Positions 26,583 to 35,269 of a DNA stretch of 64,000 bases are shown here, one piece after another. Position 1 is the stretch's first letter. Every line of letters starts with the position of its first letter. The translations under genes and the position numbers were made by a program. The stretch comes from Paracoccaceae bacterium (GTDB taxonomy: Bacteria > Pseudomonadota > Alphaproteobacteria > Rhodobacterales > Rhodobacteraceae). The DNA lies in the NCBI GenBank assembly GCA_024742575.1, contig JANSYF010000009.1:1-64000 (forward strand), written 5' to 3'. A model generated the notes under the pieces. It was not told the DNA's origin. It did no database searches and saw nothing but the letters and a program-made list of their open reading frames with translations.

Positions 26583-28732
26583 CCGACCCGACCATCGTGC
26601 AGATGCCCGATGATGGCGCTGTCGGGGTGACCGTTCTGGTGCAGTTTTTTGAGGGTCTGTTCTGCCTGATCCGACGGGACAGCGGCCAAAAGGCCGCCGC
26701 CGGTTTGCGGATCGAACAGAAGCCGGGTGTTTGGGCTGTCGGGGATATTTGAAAATCCGGCGCGATTGTTTTCGTAAAGCGAAGAATGTTCGCCCCGTTC
26801 TGACAGGTCGAGCGCACCGTGCAAAAGCGGGACTGCTTCGAGTGTCAGAGTGGCGGACAAGCCAGAAGCTGCGCAGATGTTCTGCGTGTGCCCGGCAAGC
26901 CCGAATCCGGTGAGATCAGTCATCGCTTGTGCCACGTTGCCCAGAATGTAGGCAGCGGTCTTCTGGCCCTGTTGCATCGCATCCAGCGCACCTGCGACGT
27001 CGGCGCCGTGTGCCTTGCCGGACATGAGAGCCGCCATGATGACGCCGGTGCCGATGGGTTTGGTCAGGATCAGTGCCGCGCCGCTTTGCGCGCCACTAAG
27101 CGTGATTGCATCGCGTTCAAGCAGGCCTGTGACGGCAAGACCAATGGTCAGGTCATCGCCCAAGGTGCTGTGCCCGCCAACAATATCCGCACCTGCGTCC
27201 TGCAAGATGGTCTGGGCTGAGGTCAGGATTTCGGTCAGGGTGCGTTCGGCCAGCGTTTCCGACAGACGCGGTAGGGTGATCGACAGGGTTGCTGCCTGTG
27301 GATTTGCGCCCATCGCCCAGATGTCACCCAGGGCGTGATGGGTGGCGATGCGGGCCATGACGGCGGAATCGGGCCAAAAGCTGCGCAGATGGTCGGTGGT
27401 GAAGACCTGCTGCGCGCCACCTGTTTGCAGGACTGCCGCATCGTCGCCGGGAAGCGGCGTGATGTCGGAGCGCTGCGCCGGTTTCAGTGTGGCCAGCGAT
27501 TTGGACAGCGCATCGCGGCCCAGTTTTGCGCCGCAACCGCCACAAAGCGGTTTTGGACCCATCGCCTGCTGCACACCTTTGGCGCGAGGATAGGGCAAGG
27601 GGGGCGTTGGCATCTTGGGAAGGGTGTCAAACTGGTCCATGAACTTGCGGTCGATGCGGTCTTTCCAGTCCCAGACCCACGGGCCAGTGAAGGTGAGGCC
27701 GAAGCGATCACCAAGCGCCGACTTTTTTCCGAGTGAGATAAGCTTCAGGTAATCTTTCTGTGGCACATAGGTTTTTAGCGGACCACCCGAGAGCGAGGAG
27801 GCAAGATTATACAATAAAACAGGTGCTTGTCGCACGGCATAGACGCCCGCCTTGGGCCGGGGGGCGTGGGCCATGTGCGCACAGTCGCCGACAGCAAAGA
27901 TGCGCGGATCGCTGGTTTGCAGACGATCATTGACGGTCAGAAATCCGTCATGGGTGGTCAAGCCGGTATCGGCCAGCCAAGCATAGGGGCGTGCGCCTGC
28001 GGCGCCGGTGATAAACTGGGCGGTTATGCTGCTGCCGTCGTCCAGATTGATCGTGTGTTTGCCGAGATGGGTGATCTGCACATTTTCGTGCAGAATGATG
28101 TTGAATGCCTTGATCGCCCCCCGCAGTTCAGCGGCGCTTTTTGCGGGCAAGGCCGACAGTATGGTTGCATTGTCGATCAGGTGAATCGTAGCGGGCCGGT
28201 TACGCTTTTTCAGGGCGTGAGCCATCGCCATCGCCAGCTCTGCACCCGCAACGCCGCCGCCGATGATGGCCACATTGGCCGGGCCGGTGCGGTTGCGAAA
28301 ACTGTCCCATCGCGCGGCGAAGGGGCCAAGCGGTTTGGCGGGAATCGCGTGTTCGGCGAATCCGGGCAGGGCAGGCATGTCGGAAGTGATGCCGACATCG
28401 ACCGAGAGCACATCGAAACCCACGGGCGGGTGCGTGTCGATCTGGATCGTGCCGCTGTCGGGGTCGATACCAGTGACAGAGCCAAGGATAAGTCGTGCAT
28501 TGGCAGCTTGCGCAAGGCGAACGAGGTCGATGTCAAGCTGATCGCGGCTGTAGTGGCCGGCGACAAAACCGGGCAGCATGCCGGAATAGGGCGCTGTTGG
28601 GCCCGGGTTGATGAGCGTGAGGCGTGCGCCAGGAAGCGGTTTCATCGCCCATTTGCGCAGCACCAACGCATGGGTATGGCCGCCACCGATAAGAACGAGG
28701 TCCTGTGTGAGTGGAAGAGGCGGTTGGTGCAT
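26564..28732 (-). CDS. selD: Selenide, water dikinase fused to FAD oxidoreductase
   Basis: A 722-residue fusion. The N-terminal half (about 1-375) is a pyridine-nucleotide disulfide oxidoreductase of NDH-2 type with FAD motif L-I-G-G-G-H-T-H and NAD motif I-I-G-G-G-V-A-G-A-E. From about residue 385 comes SelD: active-site region C-G-G-C-G-A-K-L-G, then T-P-L-P-G-D-D-A-A-V and T-D-L-T-G-F-G-L-A-G-H. SelD makes selenophosphate from selenide and ATP; the flavin domain may supply reduced selenium. I start at ATG 28732 (M-H-Q-P-P-L-P-L-T-Q-D-L-V-L); an in-frame start at 28891 adds 53 unconserved residues. Uses Cys, not selenocysteine, in the active loop. Confidence 0.92.
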   Translation of the reverse strand: MHQPPLPLTQDLVLIGGGHTHALVLRKWAMKPLPGARLTLINPGPTAPYSGMLPGFVAGHYSRDQLDIDLVRLAQAANARLILGSVTGIDPDSGTIQIDTHPPVGFDVLSVDVGITSDMPALPGFAEHAIPAKPLGPFAARWDSFRNRTGPANVAIIGGGVAGAELAMAMAHALKKRNRPATIHLIDNATILSALPAKSAAELRGAIKAFNIILHENVQITHLGKHTINLDDGSSITAQFITGAAGARPYAWLADTGLTTHDGFLTVNDRLQTSDPRIFAVGDCAHMAHAPRPKAGVYAVRQAPVLLYNLASSLSGGPLKTYVPQKDYLKLISLGKKSALGDRFGLTFTGPWVWDWKDRIDRKFMDQFDTLPKMPTPPLPYPRAKGVQQAMGPKPLCGGCGAKLGRDALSKSLATLKPAQRSDITPLPGDDAAVLQTGGAQQVFTTDHLRSFWPDSAVMARIATHHALGDIWAMGANPQAATLSITLPRLSETLAERTLTEILTSAQTILQDAGADIVGGHSTLGDDLTIGLAVTGLLERDAITLSGAQSGAALILTKPIGTGVIMAALMSGKAHGADVAGALDAMQQGQKTAAYILGNVAQAMTDLTGFGLAGHTQNICAASGLSATLTLEAVPLLHGALDLSERGEHSSLYENNRAGFSNIPDSPNTRLLFDPQTGGGLLAAVPSDQAEQTLKKLHQNGHPDSAIIGHLHDGRVGQVSIA

Positions 28733-28786
28733 GGGGTGGTCCTTTGGTGGTCGAACACCGCTTATCACGTAGGCGCCGCCGCGCCC

Positions 28787-28933
28787 ATGCGACGGGTAAT
28801 CAACTTTCGTAACGTGTTCGTCCACAACGTTTTTGACCACTGGCAGGTGGAGGTGCGCGACGCGGTATATGAGCCGTCCAATACCAGCCATTTCGACAAA
28901 TTGCGCGATCAGTTGGACAGGTCGGGACGTTGA
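28787..28933 (+). pseudogene. Short ORF faintly like a reverse-transcriptase motif
   Basis: A 48-codon frame (ATG 28787 to TGA 28933) encodes R-V-I-N-F-R-N-V-F-V-H-N-V-F-D-H-W. This resembles the stretch around L-A-N-V-F-L-H-Y-V-F-D-x-W that precedes the catalytic Y/F-A-D-D in group II intron reverse transcriptases. The catalytic box is absent and the match is only about a dozen residues, so it may be a decayed scrap or chance. No ribosome site. Confidence 0.2.
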
Positions 28934-29314
28934 GCCTTTGGTTCTGAAAGAACGTTGAACCGCTCATTGTGCGAATGTGGGTTTGAATTGGATGTGAGAC
29001 CTTGACCTAAATTTCGCGCGATTCGTGCTGAGGAGTGGCGGCAGTCGCCCTGCTGAGGGCTTGAGACGTGTCGCTTAAGCCAGTCAAGAGCACAGTATAC
29101 TTTGGGATACAGAAAAATATTTATTAAACAAAGGCTTAAAAACTTGGGAAAATTCACCGAGTAAGTAAATTTCAAATTCTTAACGCTTGACGAAATAATC
29201 CTGCGCCTAGATGAAAGCCCAAGAATTGCGAAAAGAGTTGGGTCGAAAGGCGACCCTTGCTCGGCAGGGACGCGACCTTGCGACCGCGCAAACAGGCAGG
29301 AGAGATCGTTAGCG
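28934..29314. promoter_or_regulatory. AT-rich upstream region of the stress-protein gene
   Basis: About 380 bases without a gene. An imperfect dyad GGCTTGAG-N8-CTTAAGCC lies at 29058-29081 and a TATACT hexamer at about 29096-29101, followed by an unusually AT-rich tract up to about 29190. This could be the promoter of the following universal stress gene; long leader regions are common there. Nothing else recognised. Confidence 0.35.
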
Positions 29315-30166
29315 ATGTTGAAATCCATTTTGGTCCCAGTGCGTGGAGACGGTATGGTCGCAACCGTGCTTGCCCACGCAGCCGAACTTGCCAAGCAGCA
29401 CCAGTCGCAGGTCAATGTCGTGCATTGTCGTGCGCAAGCCAATGATCTGCTGCCGCAGGGCATTGTCATGAATGACTTTGCCCGCAAGGTGATGATGGAA
29501 CAGGCGGTCGAGCTTGCAAATCGTCAGGAAGACCATCTGCGCAAGATTTTGCACCGTTTGGCACGTGACTTTGGGCTCGAGGAAAATGCGAGCACACCCG
29601 ATGTTGCCGTTTGTACGTTTGCGGAAGAACCGGGCCGCATGGCCGATGTCGTCAAACATGCGGGCCGACTGTCGGATCTGATCGTTCTTCCTAAACCGCA
29701 GCGGGAACGCAACTTGGGGCAAAGCTCTCTGAAAGCGGCGCTGTACGGGGCGGGTCGACCTGTCTTGATCTGTCCGGGCCAGTTGCAGCCGGACGAAACC
29801 TTCGCTCAGCATGTGGCGGTTGGTTGGAACGGATCGCTGCCAGCTGCGCGCGCTGTTGCATCGTCGTTGGACATTGTTCACGCAGCCAAACGCGTCAGCA
29901 TTTTGACTGGCGGAAAGGTTCAAACCCACGGACCGACGGTGGATGAGTTGGTCGCATATTATGCACTGCGTGGCATCACCGCCGAAGTTGTCCGCTTCGA
30001 TGGGAAGGATGCCGCCACCGAGCTTTTGAAGACGAGCAAGAGCATAGGGGCCAGCCTGCTGGTTATCGGCGCCTATAGCCACAGCCACGAAACGGAAATG
30101 CTATTTGGGGGCAACACCGAACGCATCGTGGATCAGACAGAAATGCCCATCTTAATGGCGCATTAA
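29315..30166 (+). CDS. Universal stress protein with two UspA domains
   Basis: A 283-residue protein made of two Usp folds: M-L-K-S-I-L-V-P-V opens the first, A-V-G-W-N-G-S the second. The C-terminal ATP-loop region reads G-A-Y-S-H-S-H-E-T-E-M-L-F-G-G-N-T, so the canonical G-2x-G-9x-G(S/T) is altered (second Gly is Ser), as in several alphaproteobacterial tandem Usp proteins. Start has AGGAGAGA upstream. It precedes the tct transporter genes on the same strand by 114 bases and may be separately transcribed. Role in stress survival is family-level only. Confidence 0.88.
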   Translation: MLKSILVPVRGDGMVATVLAHAAELAKQHQSQVNVVHCRAQANDLLPQGIVMNDFARKVMMEQAVELANRQEDHLRKILHRLARDFGLEENASTPDVAVCTFAEEPGRMADVVKHAGRLSDLIVLPKPQRERNLGQSSLKAALYGAGRPVLICPGQLQPDETFAQHVAVGWNGSLPAARAVASSLDIVHAAKRVSILTGGKVQTHGPTVDELVAYYALRGITAEVVRFDGKDAATELLKTSKSIGASLLVIGAYSHSHETEMLFGGNTERIVDQTEMPILMAH

Positions 30167-30280
30167 TCATCGCTTTGGCCGAACCAAGGCCGACGACGGG
30201 GCATGCCCCACATCTGAAACCCGCACATGACGCGGAAACGATTGGTCCGGGATACCGGGCATTTTAGGGAGGACTACACT

Positions 30281-31252
30281 ATGAAACTGACCAAGAGATT
30301 TTTCCTGGGAATGGCTGCTGGCACTGCCCTTGCTACACTTCCGATTGCTGCTCTGGCCCAAGATTGGCAGCCGAAGCGTCCGATTGATTTCACAATCATG
30401 GCAGGTCCGGGCGGCGGCGCAGACCAGATCGCACGGTTCGTGCAATCGGTGGTCGAGGCGAATGATATGACCAATCGTCCTTTGATCCCCACAAATCGCG
30501 GTGGCGGCTCTGGTGCGGAGTCCCTTCTGCATCTCAAGGATGCACGTGACCCGGATCACACTTTGATGGTCACTCTCAATTCGTTTTACACAACGCCGAT
30601 CCGCCAAGAGGGTCTGGGCGTCGATGTCGAGGCCTTCACACCGATCACGATGATGGGCGTCGATCCTTTTGTTCTCTGGGTTCACAAAGATTCAGGTATC
30701 ACGACCTTTGAAGACTACATCGCCAAGGTCAAGGAAATGGACGGCGAGTACGTCATGGGCGGGACCGGAACCGGTCAGGAAGACTCGATCGTGATCGCGT
30801 ATATGTCCGGGGCCTATGATCTTAAGATCAAGTATATCCCGTATGATGGTGGCGGCGCCGTGGCCAAGGACCTTGCTGGGCAGCAGATCATGGCAACTGT
30901 CAACAACCCCGCCGAAGCCAAGGGCTTTTATGAAGCGGGTGAGTTTGTGCCGCTTCTGGCGTTCTCGGACGAACGTATGGATGCGTACCCGGACGTGCCG
31001 ACGATGAAAGAAAAAGGGCACGACTTCTCGTACTATAACCAGCGTGCCATTGTCGGTGCACCGGGTATGTCTGACGAAGCCGCAGCGTATTACCGTGACG
31101 TTTTCGGCAAGGTTTACGAAGGCGCTGACTGGCAGGAGTACCTGGCGTCTGAAAGCCTGTCCCCGCTGCCGATGGATGAAGCGCAAACGCGGGCCTACTG
31201 GGCAACGCAGGTTGCAAACCACCGCAAGCTTCTGTCCGAAATTGGCGGCTAA
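30281..31252 (+). CDS. tctC: Tripartite tricarboxylate transporter binding protein (TctC)
   Basis: A 323-residue periplasmic receptor with a signal peptide (M-K-L-T-K-R-F-F-L-G ... A-A-L-A-Q). The mature start Q-D-W-Q-P-K-R-P-I and the G-P-G-G-G-A-D loop, which binds carboxylate groups in this family, are typical of TctC/Bug proteins. ATG 30281 has AGGGAGG nine bases upstream; an earlier in-frame ATG at 30227 is rejected because it precedes the signal with hydrophilic residues. Substrate unknown (TctC proteins bind many carboxylates). Confidence 0.9.
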   Translation: MKLTKRFFLGMAAGTALATLPIAALAQDWQPKRPIDFTIMAGPGGGADQIARFVQSVVEANDMTNRPLIPTNRGGGSGAESLLHLKDARDPDHTLMVTLNSFYTTPIRQEGLGVDVEAFTPITMMGVDPFVLWVHKDSGITTFEDYIAKVKEMDGEYVMGGTGTGQEDSIVIAYMSGAYDLKIKYIPYDGGGAVAKDLAGQQIMATVNNPAEAKGFYEAGEFVPLLAFSDERMDAYPDVPTMKEKGHDFSYYNQRAIVGAPGMSDEAAAYYRDVFGKVYEGADWQEYLASESLSPLPMDEAQTRAYWATQVANHRKLLSEIGG

Positions 31253-31278
31253 CGCAAATATTAGGAAAGGGGGCAGAG

Positions 31279-31782
31279 ATGCGCCAAGGTGAAATATCAC
31301 TTGCAGGGCTCCTTGCCCTCTTTTCCCTGTATCTGATGTGGAAGAGCACTGAGCTTCCCATCGGATACATTCGCGGCCAAGGGCCGGGTGGTGGCTTTTG
31401 GCCGTTCTGGCTGTCGGTCGGTATGCTGCTAAGCTGTGTTGCCATCGGCTGGAATTGGTGGCGCGGCAAGACCCCGGCATCAGTGTCAGATGAACCACTT
31501 ATGGATTCATTTGGCTGGCGCACGGTGCTGCATGTTGGCGGTGGGGTCACTGCGTTTGTCGCATTGATTTCGGTGGTTTCGATGTATGGCGCGGTTGCGC
31601 TGTTCTTCGTCTACTATCTGCGGTTCTTGGGCAGGCATTCCTGGGCGCTGACACTGGCCATTGCGATTATCCTGCCCATCGGACTGTTCTTCTTTTTCGA
31701 GGGGGCGATGCAGATTTCGATGCCGCAAGGCCTGCCTTTCACACAGCCGTTCTTCGATGTGATGTACGACATCATTTACTGA
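31279..31782 (+). CDS. tctB: Tripartite tricarboxylate transporter small subunit (TctB)
   Basis: A 167-residue inner-membrane protein with four hydrophobic helices and the TctB hallmark G-P-G-G-G-F-W-P-F after the first helix. It follows tctC by 26 bases with an AAAGGGGG ribosome site and precedes tctA by 24. It assists the large TctA subunit in sodium-driven uptake. Confidence 0.9.
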   Translation: MRQGEISLAGLLALFSLYLMWKSTELPIGYIRGQGPGGGFWPFWLSVGMLLSCVAIGWNWWRGKTPASVSDEPLMDSFGWRTVLHVGGGVTAFVALISVVSMYGAVALFFVYYLRFLGRHSWALTLAIAIILPIGLFFFFEGAMQISMPQGLPFTQPFFDVMYDIIY

Positions 31783-31806
31783 CGCAGCCAGGACCTAAGG
31801 ACCATC

Positions 31807-33318
31807 ATGGAAGCTTTATCTTTTCTGGCCGATGGCGTGCTTGTTGCGCTTGAGCCGCTGAACCTCGTTCTCATTCTGATTGGTGTCACGGTTGGCCTGT
31901 TTATCGGGGCAATGCCGGGCTTGGGATCTGTGAACGGTGTGGCGATCCTTTTGCCGATCACGTTTCTGGTGCCTCCGGGCTCTGCCATCATCTTTCTGGC
32001 CGCGATCTACTACGGCGCGATGTATGGAGGGGCGATTTCATCGGTCACCATGGGCATACCCGGCGCATCGACCGCTGTGGCTACGACGTTTGATGGGCGA
32101 CCCTTGGCGCTTCAGGGACGGGCCAGTCTGGCCTTGGTGACGGCGGCGATTGCCTCGTTCGTGGGGGGCACGGTTGCCAACGTTCTTTTCACCCTGTTTG
32201 CCCCGCTGCTGGCCACAATGGCGCTTTCGTTTGGTCCACCAGAGATCTTTGCGCTGATGCTTTTGGCGTTTGCGACCTTTGTGGGGCTCGGTGGGGATGA
32301 CATTCCTAAGACGATCTTTTCGATCTGTCTTGGTCTGGTGCTTGCGACTGTCGGTTTTGACACGATCTCTGGCGAACCGCGCCTCGTGCTTTTCGAGATT
32401 GATGGTTTCTTGCGTGGGATCGGCTTTATCGTTCTTGCCATCGGGGTTTACGGCATCGGTGAGATGCTTTGGACCATCGAGCAAACGCGCGGCGAAGTGA
32501 CGACGACAAACCCCAAAATGACCTTCAAAGGCATGGTGGCTGATACCAAGGAAGCGGTGCGCCGAGGTTGGAAAGGGACCTGGATCGGTTCGATCCTTGG
32601 CTTTTTTGTCGGTGTTTTGCCAGCCGCAGGTGCCACGCCGGGGTCACTGATGTCTTACGGTGTTGCCAAAATGGTTTCCAAGAACCCCGAGGAATACGGG
32701 AAAGGGACACCCGATGGGGTCGCGGCCCCGGAGGCTGCCAACAACTCTGCGTCCACCGGGTCTATGTTGCCGATGCTGACACTGGGTATTCCGGGGTCGC
32801 CGACCACGGCGATCCTGCTGGGTGGCATGGTCATCTGGGGGCTGACACCGGGTCCACGCCTTTTTGTCGACCAAAGCGAGTTTGTCTGGGGTCTTATCGG
32901 ATCGTTCTACATCTCGAACATTGCGGCACTCTTGATAAACCTCGCGTTCATCCCGCTTTTCGTCTGGATGCTGCGGATGCCGTTCACCATCCTTGCGCCG
33001 CTGATCTTTGTTCTGTCCATCGTCGGTGGTTTTGCTGCATCGCGCAGCATGCATGACCTTTGGCTGATCGTTATTTTTGGTCTGGCAGCGTTTTTCCTGC
33101 GAAAGTTCGATTATCCGCTGGCACCAGCAGTTCTGGCGATTGTGCTTGGCCCAATTGCAGAGCCGACGATGCGCCAATCCCTGCTATTGTCTTCGGGCGA
33201 TCCGACGATCTTTTTCACCCGTCCGATTGCAGGACCAATCACAGTCGTCGCCATCATCCTGATCTTGCTACCGGCAATCAAGCTGCTGCGCCGCAAACGG
33301 TCGGAACGTGCAGCATGA
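31807..33318 (+). CDS. tctA: Tripartite tricarboxylate transporter large permease (TctA)
   Basis: A 503-residue permease of the TctA family with about 11-12 helices. The two Gly-rich family motifs are present: G-A-M-P-G-L-G near residue 35 and G-V-L-P-A-A-G-A-T-P-G near 270, which form the substrate path, plus L-G-I-P-G-S-P-T-T-A. Complete; third gene of tctCBA. Confidence 0.92.
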   Translation: MEALSFLADGVLVALEPLNLVLILIGVTVGLFIGAMPGLGSVNGVAILLPITFLVPPGSAIIFLAAIYYGAMYGGAISSVTMGIPGASTAVATTFDGRPLALQGRASLALVTAAIASFVGGTVANVLFTLFAPLLATMALSFGPPEIFALMLLAFATFVGLGGDDIPKTIFSICLGLVLATVGFDTISGEPRLVLFEIDGFLRGIGFIVLAIGVYGIGEMLWTIEQTRGEVTTTNPKMTFKGMVADTKEAVRRGWKGTWIGSILGFFVGVLPAAGATPGSLMSYGVAKMVSKNPEEYGKGTPDGVAAPEAANNSASTGSMLPMLTLGIPGSPTTAILLGGMVIWGLTPGPRLFVDQSEFVWGLIGSFYISNIAALLINLAFIPLFVWMLRMPFTILAPLIFVLSIVGGFAASRSMHDLWLIVIFGLAAFFLRKFDYPLAPAVLAIVLGPIAEPTMRQSLLLSSGDPTIFFTRPIAGPITVVAIILILLPAIKLLRRKRSERAA

Positions 33319-33429
33319 ACAATTCAAACTGTTCGATAGCGACGGTATTGCCCGCAGCATCCCAGTTTTATCAACGCCGACGGCGGAGCTATTCGAGATT
33401 GGATAACGTATGCCAACCACGGGTCACCG

Positions 33430-33588
33430 ATGCAAAACGCGTTGACTACGGGTCAGGGTAATGATCTTGCCAGCAGCGGCGCCCCGGTGTTGGGGATACA
33501 AATTGCCATCGCAGCGCTTTTCTTTGTGCTCTCACTCGTTAAGTATCAGCGCAAGGGTGGATGCCAGGGCAGTGCTCGGGCAGAATAA
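33430..33588 (+). CDS. Possible 52-residue single-helix membrane peptide
   Basis: The 304-base spacer after tctA contains a frame coding M-Q-N-A-L-T-T-G-Q-G, one hydrophobic helix (L-G-I-Q-I-A-I-A-A-L-F-F-V-L-S-L-V) and a basic tail. No clear ribosome site precedes it (GGGTCACCG). It could be a small membrane protein or chance; the rest of the spacer (33319-33429) shows nothing recognisable. Confidence 0.3.
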   Translation: MQNALTTGQGNDLASSGAPVLGIQIAIAALFFVLSLVKYQRKGGCQGSARAE

Positions 33589-33622
33589 ACTGAAAACAGA
33601 CTGACTTAGGAGGGACAGGGCA

Positions 33623-35152
33623 ATGGCTACGAACGTCAAGGCACTGCTAGAGGGACATGACGCCGGATCAAATGCCTTGGGCGCACCGGGGCGGGAGTGG
33701 CTGAGCTATGGCGGGTTGCGCGATCTGTCGAACGAGGTCAGCGCCAGCCTGCGCGGTTTTGGTATTGGACCAAGCGACCGGGTGGCGATTGTGCTGCCAA
33801 ACGGGCCGGAAATGGCGGCGGCGTTTGTTACCATCGCCCAAGCGGCGACAACGGCGCCCTTGAACCCGGCCTATCGCGAAGATGAATACAAATTTTACAT
33901 CGACGACCTAGGCGCAAAGGCGATTGTGCTGGCAGATGGCTATGATGGCCCCGCGCTGGCTGCAGCGACGTCTTTGGGTCTGATGGTTCTGCGCACCGTT
34001 GTTGCCGAGGGCGCTCCCGCAGGGTCGTTCACGCTGTCCGCCGATGGTGCGACTGGCGATGCCCTGCCAGCGAGCGATCCGACTGATGACGATGTGGCGC
34101 TGATCCTGCACACCTCGGGCACCACGTCGCGGCCAAAGATCGTGCCGCTGCTGCAATCAAACGTGGCGGCATCAGCACATAATATCGCGGCGTCTTTGAA
34201 ACTGTCGTCTGACGATCGCTGCCTGAACGTGATGCCGTTGTTTCACATTCACGGCCTATTGGCGGCGGTGTCAGCATCGCTGTCGGTGGGTGCGTCTATC
34301 TGGTGTGCCCCGGGTTTTGACGCGCTGCGGTTCTTTGGCTGGATGCGGGATGCGACGCCGACATGGTACACCGCCGTGCCGACCATGCATCAGGCGATCC
34401 TGAGCCGGGCTGGGCGCAATGCGGATGTGATCAAAGAGGTGCCGCTGCGGTTCCTGCGGTCGTCCTCTGCGTCGTTGCCCGCACAGGTCATGGAAGCGCT
34501 GCGCGAGACGTTCAATGCGCCAGTGATCGAAGCTTATGGCATGACCGAAGCGGCACACCAGATGTGTTGCAACCCGTTCGACCAGCAAAAACCGGGTGCG
34601 GTGGGCGTTGCTGCTGGCCCCGAAGTGCGGGTTGCGCATGAAAGTGACAACATGCTGATCGACGGTACTGGCGAGGTGGTGATTTCCGGCCCGAATGTGA
34701 CACCGGGTTACGAGAGCAACCCCGATGCAAATGCCAAGAACTTCTTTGAAGCAGATGGCAAACGCTGGTTCCGCACCGGTGATCAGGGCGCGTTTGACGA
34801 GGACGGGTTCCTGCATCTGACGGGGCGATTGAAGGAAATCATCAATCGCGGCGGCGAGAAAGTCTCGCCGCTGGAAGTGGATGGCGTGCTTCTTGACCAC
34901 CCGGCGATTGCACAGGTCGTGACCTTTGCCCTGCCGCATCCCAAGCTGGGAGAAGAGGTGGCGGCCGCGGTGGTTCTGGCCGAAGGGTCCGAGGCAACCG
35001 AGCGCGAGATCCGCGATTTCGCGGCGTCCCGCATGGCCGATTTCAAAGTGCCGCGTAAGGTCATCATTCTGGACGAGATCCCAAAAGGGGCCACGGGCAA
35101 GATGCAGCGGATTGGTCTGGCAGAAAAGCTGGGGCTGGTTGAGACGGCGTAA
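33623..35152 (+). CDS. AMP-forming acyl-CoA ligase (oxalyl-CoA synthetase-like)
   Basis: A 509-residue adenylate-forming ligase. The phosphate loop is L-H-T-S-G-T-T-S-R-P-K (near residue 160), the Y-G-M-T-E-A motif lies near 303 and the hinge/core G-R-L-K-E-I-I-N-R-G-G-E-K-V-S-P follows near 405; catalytic Lys is in G-A-T-G-K-M-Q-R. The motif context (M-T-E-A-A-H-Q-M, E-I-I-N-R-G-G-E-K-V-S-P-L-E-V-D) is closest in my memory to the Pcs60/AAE3 group, some of which make oxalyl-CoA, but substrate cannot be fixed from sequence alone. AGGAGGG ribosome site. Lies between tctA and the reductase/dehydratase genes on the same strand. Confidence 0.85.
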   Translation: MATNVKALLEGHDAGSNALGAPGREWLSYGGLRDLSNEVSASLRGFGIGPSDRVAIVLPNGPEMAAAFVTIAQAATTAPLNPAYREDEYKFYIDDLGAKAIVLADGYDGPALAAATSLGLMVLRTVVAEGAPAGSFTLSADGATGDALPASDPTDDDVALILHTSGTTSRPKIVPLLQSNVAASAHNIAASLKLSSDDRCLNVMPLFHIHGLLAAVSASLSVGASIWCAPGFDALRFFGWMRDATPTWYTAVPTMHQAILSRAGRNADVIKEVPLRFLRSSSASLPAQVMEALRETFNAPVIEAYGMTEAAHQMCCNPFDQQKPGAVGVAAGPEVRVAHESDNMLIDGTGEVVISGPNVTPGYESNPDANAKNFFEADGKRWFRTGDQGAFDEDGFLHLTGRLKEIINRGGEKVSPLEVDGVLLDHPAIAQVVTFALPHPKLGEEVAAAVVLAEGSEATEREIRDFAASRMADFKVPRKVIILDEIPKGATGKMQRIGLAEKLGLVETA

Positions 35153-35173
35153 GCTGAAGCTGTGAGAATGCGC

Positions 35174-35230
35174 CGGGTGGCCCCTGCGGGAGCCTCCGGC
35201 GGGAGTTTATTTGGCAAGATGAAGGAGGAG
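35174..35230 (+). repeat. Rhodobacteraceae-type intergenic hairpin repeat, copy 1
   Basis: GC-rich stems (GGAG-C-CTCC and CTCC-GGCG-GGAG) run into TTTATTTGGCAAGATGAAG (35205-35223) and then GGAGGAG. The GGCAAGATGAAG end is shared with the second copy at 38462-38526. Placed downstream of the ligase gene; may act as terminator or processing site. Confidence 0.6.
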
Positions 35231-35269
35231 CGGTTCGCGGAAAACCAGCGGATCGATTCTGGGTGAGCG

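Noticed and set aside
27827-28933. 368-codon plus-strand open frame opposite selD
   Set aside because: It is the complement of the well-supported oxidoreductase-SelD gene; only its final 48 codons lie outside and are discussed separately.
30198-30209. Palindrome GGGGCATGCCCC before tctC
   Set aside because: Short, GC-only self-complementary tract in a GC-rich genome; no second site or promoter context supports an operator.
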